Numbered from the stretch's first letter, positions 24,368-33,251 are shown. The stretch is DNA of 46,294 nucleotides from Jeotgalicoccus sp052093725 (GCA_052093725.1 JBQDHL010000005.1:1-46294), one strand, 5' to 3'. Made by a program: numbers and translations. Notes: generated by a model from the sequence alone, not told the origin.

Positions 24368-25873
24368 TTAGCTTAACAACGCGCCTTCTTCATGACTTTT
24401 AAGTCCTAAAGTATCAGTTGTGCGTTCATTCATTTCTTTGAACATGTCAGGGTTATCTGATAATGAAAGACCGTATGTCGGAATCATTTCTTTAATCTTA
24501 TCCTGCCATGAACCGAATTCTTCCGGGAATGCCTGGCTTAAGAGTTCAAGCATTGCATCCACACAGACAGAAGCACCTGGTGATGCACCTAACAATGCTG
24601 CAATTGAACCGTCTTCCGATACGATTGTTTCCGTACCGAACATCAATGTTCCTTTGCCCTTGTCTGTATCTTTAATCATCTGAACACGCTGTCCTGCTGT
24701 AATTGTCTTCCAGTCTTCTGAACGCGCTTCAGGAATAAATTCACGAAGCTCATCTATACGCTGTTCTTCTTTCAGCAGTACCTGCTGAACTAAATACTTA
24801 GTCAAGCCGAGCTCTTTCGCTCCGGCAGACAGCATAGTCAGTACATTATAAGGTTTAACCGATCCTAATAAATCAAAATACGATCCTGTTTTCAGGAACT
24901 TCGGTGTGAACCCTGCAAATGGTCCGAACAGCAGCGATCTTTTACCATCGATGTAACGTGTATCAAGATGCGGAACAGACATTGGCGGTGCACCAACTTT
25001 CGCCTTACCATACACTTTAGCCTCGTGCTGATTCACAATTTCCTCATCATCACATACTAGGAACAGCCCACTTACCGGGAATCCTCCGATATTTTTAGAC
25101 TCAGGAATATTTGTCTTCTGCAGAAGCGGTAAGCTTCCGCCGCCAGCACCGATAAATACGAAGTCTGCTGTATGATATTCCATTTTACTGTTGTTTAAGT
25201 TTTTAACTTTTACCTGCCACTTATCTTTTTGAGTACGTCGAATATCCTGAACAGCATGTTTGAAATTCATTTCCACACCCTGTTCTTCAAGTCTCTTGAA
25301 TAACTTTTTAGTCAGACTGCCGAAGTTAATATCCGTGCCTGAATCAATACGAGTTACACCGATTTCTTCATTCGGATCACGGCCCTGCATCATCAGCGGA
25401 AGCCATTCTTTTAGAACACTGTGATCGACGCTATATTCCATACCTTCAAATAGTGGACTTTCAATCAGTTTTTCAACACGCTTTTTAAGAAATTCCACAT
25501 TCTTTTCGCCTTCCACATAACTCATGTGCGGTACTGTGCGAATGAAGTCATCCGGAGTATCTAAATATCCTTTTTCAATTAGATACGCCCAAAACTGTTT
25601 TGAAATCTGGAACTGTTCGTTAATTTCAATTGCTTTTGAAGTTTCTATAGAGCCATCTGCAAGCTCTGGTGTGTAGTTCAATTCACACAGCGCCGAATGC
25701 CCTGTGCCGGCGTTGTTCCATGCGTTTGAGCTTTCGATTGCAACATCATCAAGTTTTTCAAAAACTTTAATGTTCCAGTCGGGTTTTAATTCTTTTAGTA
25801 GTGTTCCAAGCGTGGCACTCATAATCCCGCCACCAATGAGAACCACATCCGTTTTGCTAATAGAAGTAGTCAT
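24368..25873 (-). CDS. mqo: malate:quinone oxidoreductase
   Basis: A 501-residue FAD enzyme at the membrane face that oxidises malate to oxaloacetate and passes electrons to menaquinone. The N-terminal FAD motif is VVLIGGGIMSATLG with the glycines at 14-16. The family sequences ESSNAWNNAGTGHSALCELNYTP, FIGAGGGSLPLLQ and GGFPVSGLFL are present, and the C-terminus has ALLGASPGASVCVDAMLELL. The length matches staphylococcal Mqo. Two 13-base direct repeats spaced 21 bases apart lie upstream of a poor -35, which suggests control by an activator. Confidence 0.95.
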   Translation of the reverse strand: MTTSISKTDVVLIGGGIMSATLGTLLKELKPDWNIKVFEKLDDVAIESSNAWNNAGTGHSALCELNYTPELADGSIETSKAIEINEQFQISKQFWAYLIEKGYLDTPDDFIRTVPHMSYVEGEKNVEFLKKRVEKLIESPLFEGMEYSVDHSVLKEWLPLMMQGRDPNEEIGVTRIDSGTDINFGSLTKKLFKRLEEQGVEMNFKHAVQDIRRTQKDKWQVKVKNLNNSKMEYHTADFVFIGAGGGSLPLLQKTNIPESKNIGGFPVSGLFLVCDDEEIVNQHEAKVYGKAKVGAPPMSVPHLDTRYIDGKRSLLFGPFAGFTPKFLKTGSYFDLLGSVKPYNVLTMLSAGAKELGLTKYLVQQVLLKEEQRIDELREFIPEARSEDWKTITAGQRVQMIKDTDKGKGTLMFGTETIVSEDGSIAALLGASPGASVCVDAMLELLSQAFPEEFGSWQDKIKEMIPTYGLSLSDNPDMFKEMNERTTDTLGLKSHEEGALLS

Positions 25874-25923
25874 ACTTTAATTGATGCCCCTTATCCATGT
25901 TTATTATATTAATATTCAGTAAC

Positions 25924-25952
25924 AGTATACTCTTTTTTTCTGTGTTCCGAAA
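25924..25952 (-). promoter_or_regulatory. possible mqo promoter with a poor -35
   Basis: On the minus strand the -10 TATACT (25924-25929) lies 17 bases from TTTCGG (25947-25952), which is a poor -35. The direct repeats lie just upstream. A second -10-like TATAAT (25903-25908) is also present. Confidence 0.35.
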
Positions 25953-25967
25953 GCCTTATCATTTAAT

Positions 25968-26001
25968 GTGTCATACTAATCGCTATAAGTGTCATACTAA
26001 T
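25968..26001 (-). repeat. paired direct repeats upstream of mqo
   Basis: GTGTCATACTAAT occurs at 25968-25980 and again at 25989-26001, 21 bases apart, which is two helical turns. The pair sits between the upstream gene's terminator and the likely mqo promoter. Confidence 0.7.
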
Positions 26002-26006
26002 TAAAT

Positions 26007-26037
26007 CAAAAAAAGATGCACTGTATCAGCACATCTT
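26007..26037 (-). terminator. terminator of the PH-like / HAD-IB operon
   Basis: AGATGTGCTG and CAGTGCATCT pair over ten positions with two G-U pairs, and seven T follow on the minus strand. Confidence 0.85.
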
Positions 26038-26045
26038 CAATCGTT

Positions 26046-26378
26046 CTATTTTCCACTTTTTGCGTTAACGTATTCGGCAAATTCATCAATGTTTCCAACT
26101 GTTACATCGACCATTGCAATCTTCCCCATACCTTCCGGAAATTCGATAAACAGCACATTATCCTCAACGAATGCACGCACGATGTCCGCGTATGCAAATA
26201 CTCTCGTGTATGCTTCACCGTTCATATCGACATTCATAAACAGACGTTCATTTGTCGTCATGTACGCTCCAGGGAAATGAGCCTGATCTCTTACTTTATA
26301 TAATAATGTACCTTCAAGTGATGGTCCGAATTTCTCTGTCGGATAAAGATCCGCTTCGGTTAAATTAATTAAACTCAC
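26046..26378 (-). CDS. small PH-domain-like protein
   Basis: A 110-residue soluble protein, mostly beta, with one C-terminal helix (NIDEFAEYVNAKSGK). The pattern (GTLLYKVRDQ, GAYMTTNERLFMNVDM, VFAYADIVRAFVE, VLFIEFPEG) resembles bacterial pleckstrin-homology-like domains of the YdjF/SHOCT-associated sort, which often sense membranes or form oligomers. The start is GTG, with AGGAGG 7 bases upstream. It lies 11 bases after the HAD-IB phosphatase gene and shares its transcript. No catalytic residues are evident and the role is unknown. Confidence 0.65.
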   Translation of the reverse strand: MSLINLTEADLYPTEKFGPSLEGTLLYKVRDQAHFPGAYMTTNERLFMNVDMNGEAYTRVFAYADIVRAFVEDNVLFIEFPEGMGKIAMVDVTVGNIDEFAEYVNAKSGK

Positions 26379-26389
26379 AGTTTATCCTC

Positions 26390-27058
26390 CTAAAAATCAT
26401 TTAATATTTTCCAGTTTTTATCCTGTGCTACTGATAATAAATCGTTATCGGGTGACACCGCCACCGGTTTGCCCACAAGTTCCAGCATTTTTATATCCGT
26501 TATACTGTCACTGTAAGCTTGACTGTTCTGCCAGTCCACTTCTTTGTTTTTAAAGTGTTCTTTAATGATATCAATCTTGCGTTCAGCGAACACCCGTTCA
26601 AAGCGCGTTTTATAATCCAAAACATTGCCGCTGTAATGAATTTTTGAACCGACGATATAATCGAAACCGACACCTTTAAATAAAGCTTCCAATAAGGGAA
26701 TAAAAGCGCCTGAAATCAGCACTACATAATAGTTTTCCTGTTTCAGCTGCTGAATCTTTTCAAGCAGTGATGTCCTGAGCTCGGTGCTCATTGAACTCGC
26801 GACATCTTCAAAAAATCCATCTATTTCTTTTTTAGAATAGCCTTTGAAAGAAAGTATGTACGATTCTAATGCTCTATGCTGCATTTTAATTTTCGGCACC
26901 ATCTTCATTTTATATCCAAAATATGTCGGCGCAAAATAACGGACAAAGTGTTTATAATTCTTTTTAAATTTCGGGTGATTTTTTAAATGTGCACGAAGTG
27001 TTTCAAAAGTCTCGTGCGGGTATAATGTGCCGTCAAAATCAAATAATGCCACTTTCAT
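26390..27058 (-). CDS. HAD-IB family phosphatase (SerB-like)
   Basis: A 222-residue HAD hydrolase of subfamily IB. Motif I is FDFDGTL (the nucleophile is the first Asp), motif II is ISGAF, and motif IV is AYSDSITDIKML. The helical cap (residues about 15-95) is rich in Lys, Phe and Tyr. This subfamily includes phosphoserine phosphatase and phosphatases of lipid and sugar phosphates. No other SerB is visible beside the serine operon, so it is one candidate for that step, but the cap does not allow a substrate call. It is the first gene of a two-gene unit with the PH-like protein. Confidence 0.8.
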   Translation of the reverse strand: MKVALFDFDGTLYPHETFETLRAHLKNHPKFKKNYKHFVRYFAPTYFGYKMKMVPKIKMQHRALESYILSFKGYSKKEIDGFFEDVASSMSTELRTSLLEKIQQLKQENYYVVLISGAFIPLLEALFKGVGFDYIVGSKIHYSGNVLDYKTRFERVFAERKIDIIKEHFKNKEVDWQNSQAYSDSITDIKMLELVGKPVAVSPDNDLLSVAQDKNWKILNDF

Positions 27059-27160
27059 GTCGGTCTATTCCTCTCCTGGATAATCAATCTATATTAAATA
27101 TTTTACCATAAATAGATTAGGGTATATACTAATATGCAATGACTATTAGGAGGTTGTTTC

Positions 27161-27601
27161 ATGGATTTAACAGTATATTTAGCAGGCGAAATTCACAGTG
27201 ACTGGAGAGATAAAATTCAGTCCCTTGCAACAGAGAAGGATTTACCGTTAACTTTTGTTTCACCTCAAACGGATCACGATTTATCGGATGACATTGGTGA
27301 GAAAATCTTAGGCGAGCAGCCGAATAAATTTTACCGCGACAATGCAGCTTCAAGTATTAACAACTTGCGTACGCAGGTATTAATGAACAAAGCTGATGTT
27401 GTTATCGCACTTTTCGGTGAAGATTATAAACAGTGGAATACTGCAATGGATGCGACGACAGCAATTAACTCAGGCAAACCTCTAATTTTAGTGCGCCCTG
27501 AAAAATTAATTCATCCATTAAAAGAAATTTCCGAAAAAGCAAACGTAGTTACAAGTAATGTTGAACAGGCAATTGAAGTTTTAGAGTATATTTACAAATA
27601 A
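27161..27601 (+). CDS. ytoQ: YtoQ family protein
   Basis: A 146-residue protein of the YtoQ family, a relative of nucleoside 2-deoxyribosyltransferases. The start VYLAGEIHSDWRDKI and the central VSPQTDHDLSDDIGEKILG match the family, and LMNKADVVIALFGEDYKQWNTAMDA is the likely nucleotide-facing motif. The function is not established; a role in nucleotide handling is inferred from the fold. TAGGAGG precedes the ATG and a terminator follows. It is divergent from the HAD-IB gene. Confidence 0.88.
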   Translation: MDLTVYLAGEIHSDWRDKIQSLATEKDLPLTFVSPQTDHDLSDDIGEKILGEQPNKFYRDNAASSINNLRTQVLMNKADVVIALFGEDYKQWNTAMDATTAINSGKPLILVRPEKLIHPLKEISEKANVVTSNVEQAIEVLEYIYK

Positions 27602-27612
27602 ATACATTCGTT

Positions 27613-27649
27613 CAAACCGCTTAGCATTAGGATTGCTGAGCGGTTTTTA
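27613..27649 (+). terminator. terminator of ytoQ
   Basis: AAACCGCTTAGCA pairs with TGCTGAGCGGTTT, with one G-T mismatch pair, across a 7-base loop and is followed by TTT. The stem is strong and the T-run short. Confidence 0.82.
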
Positions 27650-27763
27650 CACTAAATTAACAGAAAACTCCCGTAATCACGTTGTAATAGCACTCTATCA
27701 TGGTTATAATCGGCTTATGTGTAATTCTATTCTTTTACTTTGAAAGAACAGATTACTTCATGG

Positions 27764-27782
27764 TTTATGTAATTTACATAAA
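27764..27782 (+). promoter_or_regulatory. 19-base palindrome upstream of putP
   Basis: TTTATGTAATTTACATAAA is a perfect inverted repeat with a single central base, lying 36-54 bases before the putP start. It contains TGTAATTTACA, also found at the serine operon promoter. It has the size of a dimer-binding operator. Confidence 0.6.
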
Positions 27783-27817
27783 TAGTTTTACTATATTACC
27801 AAGGGGAGAGGTTTTTA

Positions 27818-29386
27818 ATGATTCTTAACACAATAGCAGGATCTGATTTCACCTTCACAGCAGGGTGGGAACAGTACGTAATGATGGCGGTTTATTTCAT
27901 CGTCTTAATCGCAATCGGGATTTATGCATACAATAAATCCACATCAAACCTGAACGAGTATATGCTCGGTGGCCGTAATATCGGCGCATGGGTTACTGCG
28001 TTATCTGCCGGAGCTTCCGACATGTCGGGCTGGATGCTGATGGGGCTTCCAGGAAGCATGTACAGTGTCGGGCTATCAAGCATTTGGATTGCTGTCGGTT
28101 TAACAATCGGGGCATACGTGAACTACATAGTTGTCGCTCCAAAACTTCGTGTTTACTCGGAAGTTTCCAACGACTCAATTACGCTCCCGGACTTTTTTGA
28201 AAATCGCTTTAAAGATCACAAGCATATGCTACGCATAATCGCAGGTCTTGTAATTGTAATATTCTTCGCTGTTTATACAGCCAGCGGTATGGTATCAGGA
28301 GGTAAATTATTCGAAAGTGCGTTTAACTTACCGTATCATTGGGGTCTCTTTGTTACAGCCGGTGTGGTTGTAATTTATACATTCTTCGGTGGTTACCTGG
28401 CCGTGAGTCTTACAGACTTCTTCCAGGGAACAATAATGTTTATCGCGATTGTAATGATACCAATCGCAACATGGATGACATTGACAGGAGACGGTATCGA
28501 ACCGTTTGTCAGAATTGAAGAGCTTGGTGCTTTAGCTGATATTAACTATCTTTCACTAATTAGCGGTGTATCGATTATTACTATTATCAGTAATCTGGCA
28601 TGGGGCTTCGGATATTTTGGACAGCCTCATATCATCGTACGCTTTATGTCGATTAAATCTCATAAACTAGTACCAAAAGCACGCCGTATCGGTATTATTT
28701 GGATGACTATTTCACTTATTGGTGCATGTTTGACTGGTTTACTTGGTATCGCATTTATTGATGCGACTCGCCATAATGTAGCCGATCCGGAAACGATTCT
28801 GGTACTTATGAGCCAAGTACTCTTCCACCCATTAGTGGGAGGATTCTTCCTTGCAGCTATTCTAGCAGCAATTATGAGTACAATTTCTTCACAGCTTTTA
28901 GTTACATCAAGTTCTCTTGTACAGGATTTCTACAAGATGATCCGTCTTAAAATGATTGGCGGTACAGAAACTAAGTCTGAAGAAGAACAGGACAAACTGT
29001 TCGTACTTGTAGGTAGACTTTCTGTAATCGTTGTTGCTGTAGTTGCAATTATTATTGCATGGGATGATGAGTCGGTTATCCTTAACATTGTTGCTAACGC
29101 ATGGGCAGGTTTTGGTGCCGCGTTTGGTCCACTAATGGTTATGGCTCTCCACTGGAAGGGTATGACACGTTCGGGTGCAATCGCTTCTATTATCGGTGGT
29201 GCCGGAACAGTTATCATTTGGATCGCAGCAGGTACATTCGGTACAGGACTATATGAGATTGTTCCTGGTGTAATCGTTGCAACTCTCGCTGGTATCATCG
29301 TAAGTAAGATGACTCAGAACCAGCTTAAACCTGAAATGGAACAGGAATTTGATGAAACAGAAAGAATTTTAAGAGAAGATAAGTAG
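27818..29386 (+). CDS. putP: Na+/proline symporter
   Basis: A 522-residue SSS-family transporter with about 13 membrane segments that takes up proline with Na+. Landmarks are YMLGGRNIGAWVTALSAGASDMSGWMLMGLPG in helices 2-3, with the Na+ and proline site; TFFGGYLAVSLTDFFQG in helix 5; and GGFFLAAILAAIMSTISSQLLVTSSSLVQD, which carries the second Na+ site serines. The length and C-terminal tail match staphylococcal PutP. Proline import serves osmoprotection and nitrogen supply. AAGGGGAG precedes the start, and the palindrome upstream suggests a dedicated regulator. Confidence 0.93.
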   Translation: MILNTIAGSDFTFTAGWEQYVMMAVYFIVLIAIGIYAYNKSTSNLNEYMLGGRNIGAWVTALSAGASDMSGWMLMGLPGSMYSVGLSSIWIAVGLTIGAYVNYIVVAPKLRVYSEVSNDSITLPDFFENRFKDHKHMLRIIAGLVIVIFFAVYTASGMVSGGKLFESAFNLPYHWGLFVTAGVVVIYTFFGGYLAVSLTDFFQGTIMFIAIVMIPIATWMTLTGDGIEPFVRIEELGALADINYLSLISGVSIITIISNLAWGFGYFGQPHIIVRFMSIKSHKLVPKARRIGIIWMTISLIGACLTGLLGIAFIDATRHNVADPETILVLMSQVLFHPLVGGFFLAAILAAIMSTISSQLLVTSSSLVQDFYKMIRLKMIGGTETKSEEEQDKLFVLVGRLSVIVVAVVAIIIAWDDESVILNIVANAWAGFGAAFGPLMVMALHWKGMTRSGAIASIIGGAGTVIIWIAAGTFGTGLYEIVPGVIVATLAGIIVSKMTQNQLKPEMEQEFDETERILREDK

Positions 29387-29394
29387 TAAACAGA

Positions 29395-29434
29395 TAAAAA
29401 GCGCGAACCGGATTTTTCCGGTTCGCGCTTTTTT
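29395..29434. terminator. bidirectional terminator between putP and the TRAP operon
   Basis: AAGCGCGAACCGG and CCGGTTCGCGCTT form a perfect 13-bp stem with a 6-base loop, with A- and T-runs on either side. Confidence 0.95.
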
Positions 29435-29445
29435 CTGTTGTTTGA

Positions 29446-31665
29446 TTAAGCTGTAACAGGTTCCTGTTTTTTCTTCTTATACAGCTGATACATTACCAGC
29501 AGAACAAAGAGTCCAAAACCGATTGCATCTGTAACTAAATCACTTTGGATGAACAGCAGTGCTGTAATAACTGCAATTATTCTTTCTGCAATATTAAACT
29601 TCACAAACATAAAGTTTTGTATAAATGATGCGAACGTAGCCATGCCGACTGCTGCTGTCAGAATTGCCCAAGCCATTTCCAGCGCACTGGCATCTGTAAT
29701 CAGCAGTATCGTAGGGTTTATAGCGAACATGAACGGCAGCAGCAATGCAGCCGAGTCATACTTGAAGCCTTGCACCCCGGTCCTTATTGGTCCTGCTTTC
29801 GCTATACCTGCGGTAGCATACGCTGGCAGGTTTATTGGCGGTGTATCATCTGCAAGAACTCCGTAATACAGTACAAACAGATGTGCCACAATAACAGGCA
29901 GACCCATATTTGTCAGTACCGGTGCAATAACAGCAGCAAGTACTACATATGTTGCTGTAGTCGGAAGACCCATACCAAGCAGCAGACATGCAAACACTGT
30001 CAGAACAAGTGCAATATACAGCTGGGTATTGTCGGTAATCATAAAGTTCGGCAGCCAGCTTTCAATCGTATCTGAAAAACTGATTACTATTCTTGTAAAT
30101 TTTGTCGATAATCCGCTCGTTGTAATTACACCGATCAGTATACCCGCTGTCGCACAGGCCACAATAATACTCAACGCGTTTCTCGAAGCTTTATCAAATC
30201 CTTCGACAAGCTGTCTTAACCCATATTTTTGCGGTGTCACATCACGTTTTGTCATCTTCATAAATATTGCAAAGAGAAGCGCAACAATAATTCCCCCGAG
30301 TACCATAGTAAATATCGGACTGCGCCAGCGGACAGTTTCTGTATTAAACAGACTCAAGCCCAGTGCATCATTAAATATTACCAGCCCCTGGTTTACAAAC
30401 ACAATCAGGTGCTGCATCGAAAAAGTGACTGCGAGAAGAATTGCAGCAAATATTATTGTCCGTCCCATGCTCGTTTTAAATCGGTATGCAAAGAAGGCAA
30501 TAACAATCATCGCAATAATTGAATAGAATGCCGAAGCGTTAACCGATGCCCTTTCCACTACAAGGAAGTACAACAATATTATAATTGGTACTATCAGATA
30601 CCCCTGTCCAAGCAGCAGTTTTCGTGCTGATGCCATTTCCGATCTGTCGATACCGGATATATTGTGTTTATTCGCTTCGAAATGCACCATAAACAGTATA
30701 CCTACGTAAGCAAGCAGCGCTGGTATCAGAGCACTTTTAATGATTTCAAAATATGGAATACCTGTAAATTCAACCATAATAAATGCTGCAGCACCCATAA
30801 CAGGAGGCAGAAACTGCCCGCTGGATGAAGCTGCAACTTCAACTCCCCCCGCTACATGCGGCGGGAACCCTACTTTTTTCATCAATGGGATTGTAAACGT
30901 TCCGGTAGTCACCGCATTTGCAGTAGAACTTCCCGAAATGCTTCCCATCATTCCACTTGCTACGACACTTGCTTTGGCCGGACCGCCTTTATATTTACCA
31001 AATCCGCGTATTGCAAGATCGATAAACATTTTTCCGGCACCTGTCGATTCCAGAATTGCCCCAAATAGTATAAATATAAATACGAACTGTGCGGAAGCGT
31101 AAATCGGCGTTCCGAAAATACCGTTACTTCTGTATGTAATCTCATAAACGAATCTCGAGAAGTCGCCTCTGTTGTGGTAAAATTGGCCTGGTAAAAATTC
31201 TCCAGCAAAGAAATAACCGATAGCAATCAATGCAATGATTACAAGCGGCAGACCAACAACACGTCTCGTTGCTTCTATAACAATAACGATAAACAGTGCA
31301 CCGATAATTAAATCCAGCTCTGTCGGCCGTGCAGACATTATTTCAGATGCATCCTGTCTCTGTATTAAATAAATCCCTAATCCCAGTGATAATCCCGAAA
31401 GGATAAAATCGTATATAGGAATTGTTTTTTGTGACTTTCCTTTTCTAATTGGGAATATTAAAAACACCAGTACTAGTGCAAGTGTCAGGTGAATAATCAG
31501 AAATGTTCTTGAACCGATGCCTGGTAAACCGAAACCTGCAACGTAAAGGTGAAAAACGGCCAGCAGAATTGAAATAGAACTGACCAGTATTGTGAGTTTT
31601 TTTCCAAGATCTCTGTCGCTGCCCTCTAATTCCTGAATCATTTTCTGTTGTTTCTTTGCATCCAT
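29446..31665 (-). CDS. TRAP transporter fused permease (DctQM type, TAXI family)
   Basis: A 739-residue permease that joins the small 4-helix and the large 12-helix subunits of a TRAP transporter in one chain. A soluble start (MDAKKQQKMIQELEGSDRDLG) precedes four helices, then EATRRVVGLPLVIIALIAIGYFF begins the large subunit. Conserved loops include FGAILESTGAGKMFIDLAIRGFGKYKGGPAKASVVASGMMGSISGSSTANAVTTG (shown here only as landmark residues GKMF, GGPAK, SGSSTANAV), and later GMGLPTTATYV and DDTPPINLP. It works with the TAXI binding protein and uses a Na+ gradient to import an organic acid. The start lies 4 bases after the DUF1850 stop, which implies translational coupling. Confidence 0.92.
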   Translation of the reverse strand: MDAKKQQKMIQELEGSDRDLGKKLTILVSSISILLAVFHLYVAGFGLPGIGSRTFLIIHLTLALVLVFLIFPIRKGKSQKTIPIYDFILSGLSLGLGIYLIQRQDASEIMSARPTELDLIIGALFIVIVIEATRRVVGLPLVIIALIAIGYFFAGEFLPGQFYHNRGDFSRFVYEITYRSNGIFGTPIYASAQFVFIFILFGAILESTGAGKMFIDLAIRGFGKYKGGPAKASVVASGMMGSISGSSTANAVTTGTFTIPLMKKVGFPPHVAGGVEVAASSSGQFLPPVMGAAAFIMVEFTGIPYFEIIKSALIPALLAYVGILFMVHFEANKHNISGIDRSEMASARKLLLGQGYLIVPIIILLYFLVVERASVNASAFYSIIAMIVIAFFAYRFKTSMGRTIIFAAILLAVTFSMQHLIVFVNQGLVIFNDALGLSLFNTETVRWRSPIFTMVLGGIIVALLFAIFMKMTKRDVTPQKYGLRQLVEGFDKASRNALSIIVACATAGILIGVITTSGLSTKFTRIVISFSDTIESWLPNFMITDNTQLYIALVLTVFACLLLGMGLPTTATYVVLAAVIAPVLTNMGLPVIVAHLFVLYYGVLADDTPPINLPAYATAGIAKAGPIRTGVQGFKYDSAALLLPFMFAINPTILLITDASALEMAWAILTAAVGMATFASFIQNFMFVKFNIAERIIAVITALLFIQSDLVTDAIGFGLFVLLVMYQLYKKKKQEPVTA

Positions 31666-31668
31666 TGT

Positions 31669-32184
31669 TTAATCACCTCTAAAATAACTTTTAATTAATT
31701 TTACTTCTAAATTTTTTCCTTTATACGGCGCATCCGAAATAACTATATCTGTACCTCCGATAATAATATGATGCGGGAAAACCGATGATGGTCTGATACG
31801 CAGCGTTCCTCCGTGCACTTTACGGTTAATATTTTTGATGGTAAATGTTCCATCCTTCAATTCGATATCTTCACCTTCATAAGGCATACCTGCCCCAAAA
31901 GATTCTGTATGACTTTCCATCGTATAAATACCGTCACCGCGCACTTCAAAAACTTCACTCACCGGAGAACGTTCAACCGAATGAATGTAATTCACTTCAA
32001 AACGTTCTCCATATTCAACATCCTGTACGAACAACTCTTCTTCAGTACTCATATCCTCAATAATAATCTTTACCGGCTGATTCAGCTGAAACATTATAAC
32101 CAGTTCAAGCACGATAAAGAGACTTGTAAGGGATAAAAAGGCATTGCTTATACGCAATGCCTTTTTATAATTATTTTTACTCAT
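31669..32184 (-). CDS. DUF1850 protein of the TRAP-TAXI operon
   Basis: A 171-residue protein with one N-terminal membrane helix (about residues 14-33) and an extracellular beta-rich domain. YGERFEVNYIHSVERSPVSEVFEV is characteristic of DUF1850, as is the GMPYEGEDIELKDG stretch. It lies between the binding protein and permease genes, 4 bases from each, so all three are co-translated. DUF1850 proteins are known companions of TAXI transporters, perhaps as assembly or docking factors at the membrane, but their role is not established. Confidence 0.82.
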   Translation of the reverse strand: MSKNNYKKALRISNAFLSLTSLFIVLELVIMFQLNQPVKIIIEDMSTEEELFVQDVEYGERFEVNYIHSVERSPVSEVFEVRGDGIYTMESHTESFGAGMPYEGEDIELKDGTFTIKNINRKVHGGTLRIRPSSVFPHHIIIGGTDIVISDAPYKGKNLEVKLIKSYFRGD

Positions 32185-32188
32185 TTAA

Positions 32189-33187
32189 TCACTGCTCATC
32201 GTAGTAGCGCTGTACACCAGGGTGCAGATCAATCGACATACCATCTTCTGCAGTATCAAGTGTCAACTCTTCCCCGCGGACATGAGCATTTGCCATTGAA
32301 TCCAGGTTTTCAAAAATTGCTTTTGTCATTTCATACATCTGATCTTCCGGGATATCATTTGAAGCAATCAGCATTGCCTGTACAGCAACTGTAGAAGCTG
32401 TACTGTCAAAGTTATCGTAAGCATCTTCAGGAATATCAACCTGAGTATAATAAGTGTACTCTTCCATCAGGTCACTCATTGCATCTTCATCAAAACTTAC
32501 AATTTTAACGTCAGCACTTGCACTTAACTCCTGAATAGCACCAGTTGGAGTACCGGCTGTTACGAAAGCAGCATCAACGTTTCCATCCTGCAGGTTAGTT
32601 GAAGCATCCGAGAAATCTAAGTATTGCGCGTCAACATCGTCGACTGTCATGCCATGTGCTTCAATAATCTGAGTAGCATTAGCTTCAGTACCTGAACCCA
32701 CGTCCCCGATAGCAACACGTTTTCCTTCAAGATCTGATACCGATTCAATTCCTGAGTCCGCTAAAGTTACCAGCTGAATTGTTTCAGGGTAGATTGTGAA
32801 TACACCGCTGTAGTTGTCTAATGGTTCACTGAACATGTTGCTTCCTTCAGCACCGTAGAATGCGATATCATTCTGCACGAGCGCGAGCTGTGCTTCGCCG
32901 TTATTTAACTGTTCCGCGTTAGATACAGAGGCACCGGAAGATACACCCGTTGCACTTACATCATCAAAAGAAGTATCGATAATATCAGCCATTGCTACAC
33001 CCAGAGGGAAGTAAACCCCTGCTTCACCGCCTGTAAGCAATGTAATATTTTCAATCCAGTCGTCTCCTCCTGCTGAATCTCCTGAACTTTCTTCGCTTTC
33101 TTCTTCATTCGCAGAATCTCCGCCGCATGCTGCTAAAATCAGCATAACTGCAGAAAGCATCAGTAAAAACCAATAATTCTTTTTCAT
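32189..33187 (-). CDS. TAXI-family TRAP solute-binding lipoprotein
   Basis: A 332-residue extracellular lipoprotein. The signal peptide ends at LILAAC, where Cys21 would be lipidated, and an acidic Ser/Glu/Asp-rich tether follows. The mature part matches the TAXI family: ITLLTGGEAGVYFPLGVAMADII, VSSGASVSNAEQLNNGEAQLALVQNDIA, KRVAIGDVGSGTEANATQIIEAHG and the C-terminal LHPGVQRYY. TAXI proteins usually bind glutamate-like or C4/C5 organic acids; the ligand here is not readable. It leads the operon and its 5' region holds candidate CcpA and CodY sites. Confidence 0.92.
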   Translation of the reverse strand: MKKNYWFLLMLSAVMLILAACGGDSANEEESEESSGDSAGGDDWIENITLLTGGEAGVYFPLGVAMADIIDTSFDDVSATGVSSGASVSNAEQLNNGEAQLALVQNDIAFYGAEGSNMFSEPLDNYSGVFTIYPETIQLVTLADSGIESVSDLEGKRVAIGDVGSGTEANATQIIEAHGMTVDDVDAQYLDFSDASTNLQDGNVDAAFVTAGTPTGAIQELSASADVKIVSFDEDAMSDLMEEYTYYTQVDIPEDAYDNFDSTASTVAVQAMLIASNDIPEDQMYEMTKAIFENLDSMANAHVRGEELTLDTAEDGMSIDLHPGVQRYYDEQ

Positions 33188-33236
33188 AAAATTATTCCCC
33201 TTTCAAAATTTTTACTTTCTTACCAATTATCTTAAC

Positions 33237-33251
33237 ATAAAACGCTTCCAA
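33237..33251 (-). promoter_or_regulatory. candidate cre (CcpA) site upstream of the TRAP-TAXI operon
   Basis: On the minus strand TTGGAAGCGTTTTAT matches the cre consensus WTGNAANCGNWNNCW at all but one fixed position. It lies 50-64 bases before the binding-protein start, downstream of a TTGACA element (33279-33284), in a position suited to catabolite repression. Confidence 0.5.

Noticed and set aside
29549..31102. Several plus-strand frames opposite the TRAP permease
   Set aside because: They are shadows of the 739-residue permease and lack ribosome binding sites.
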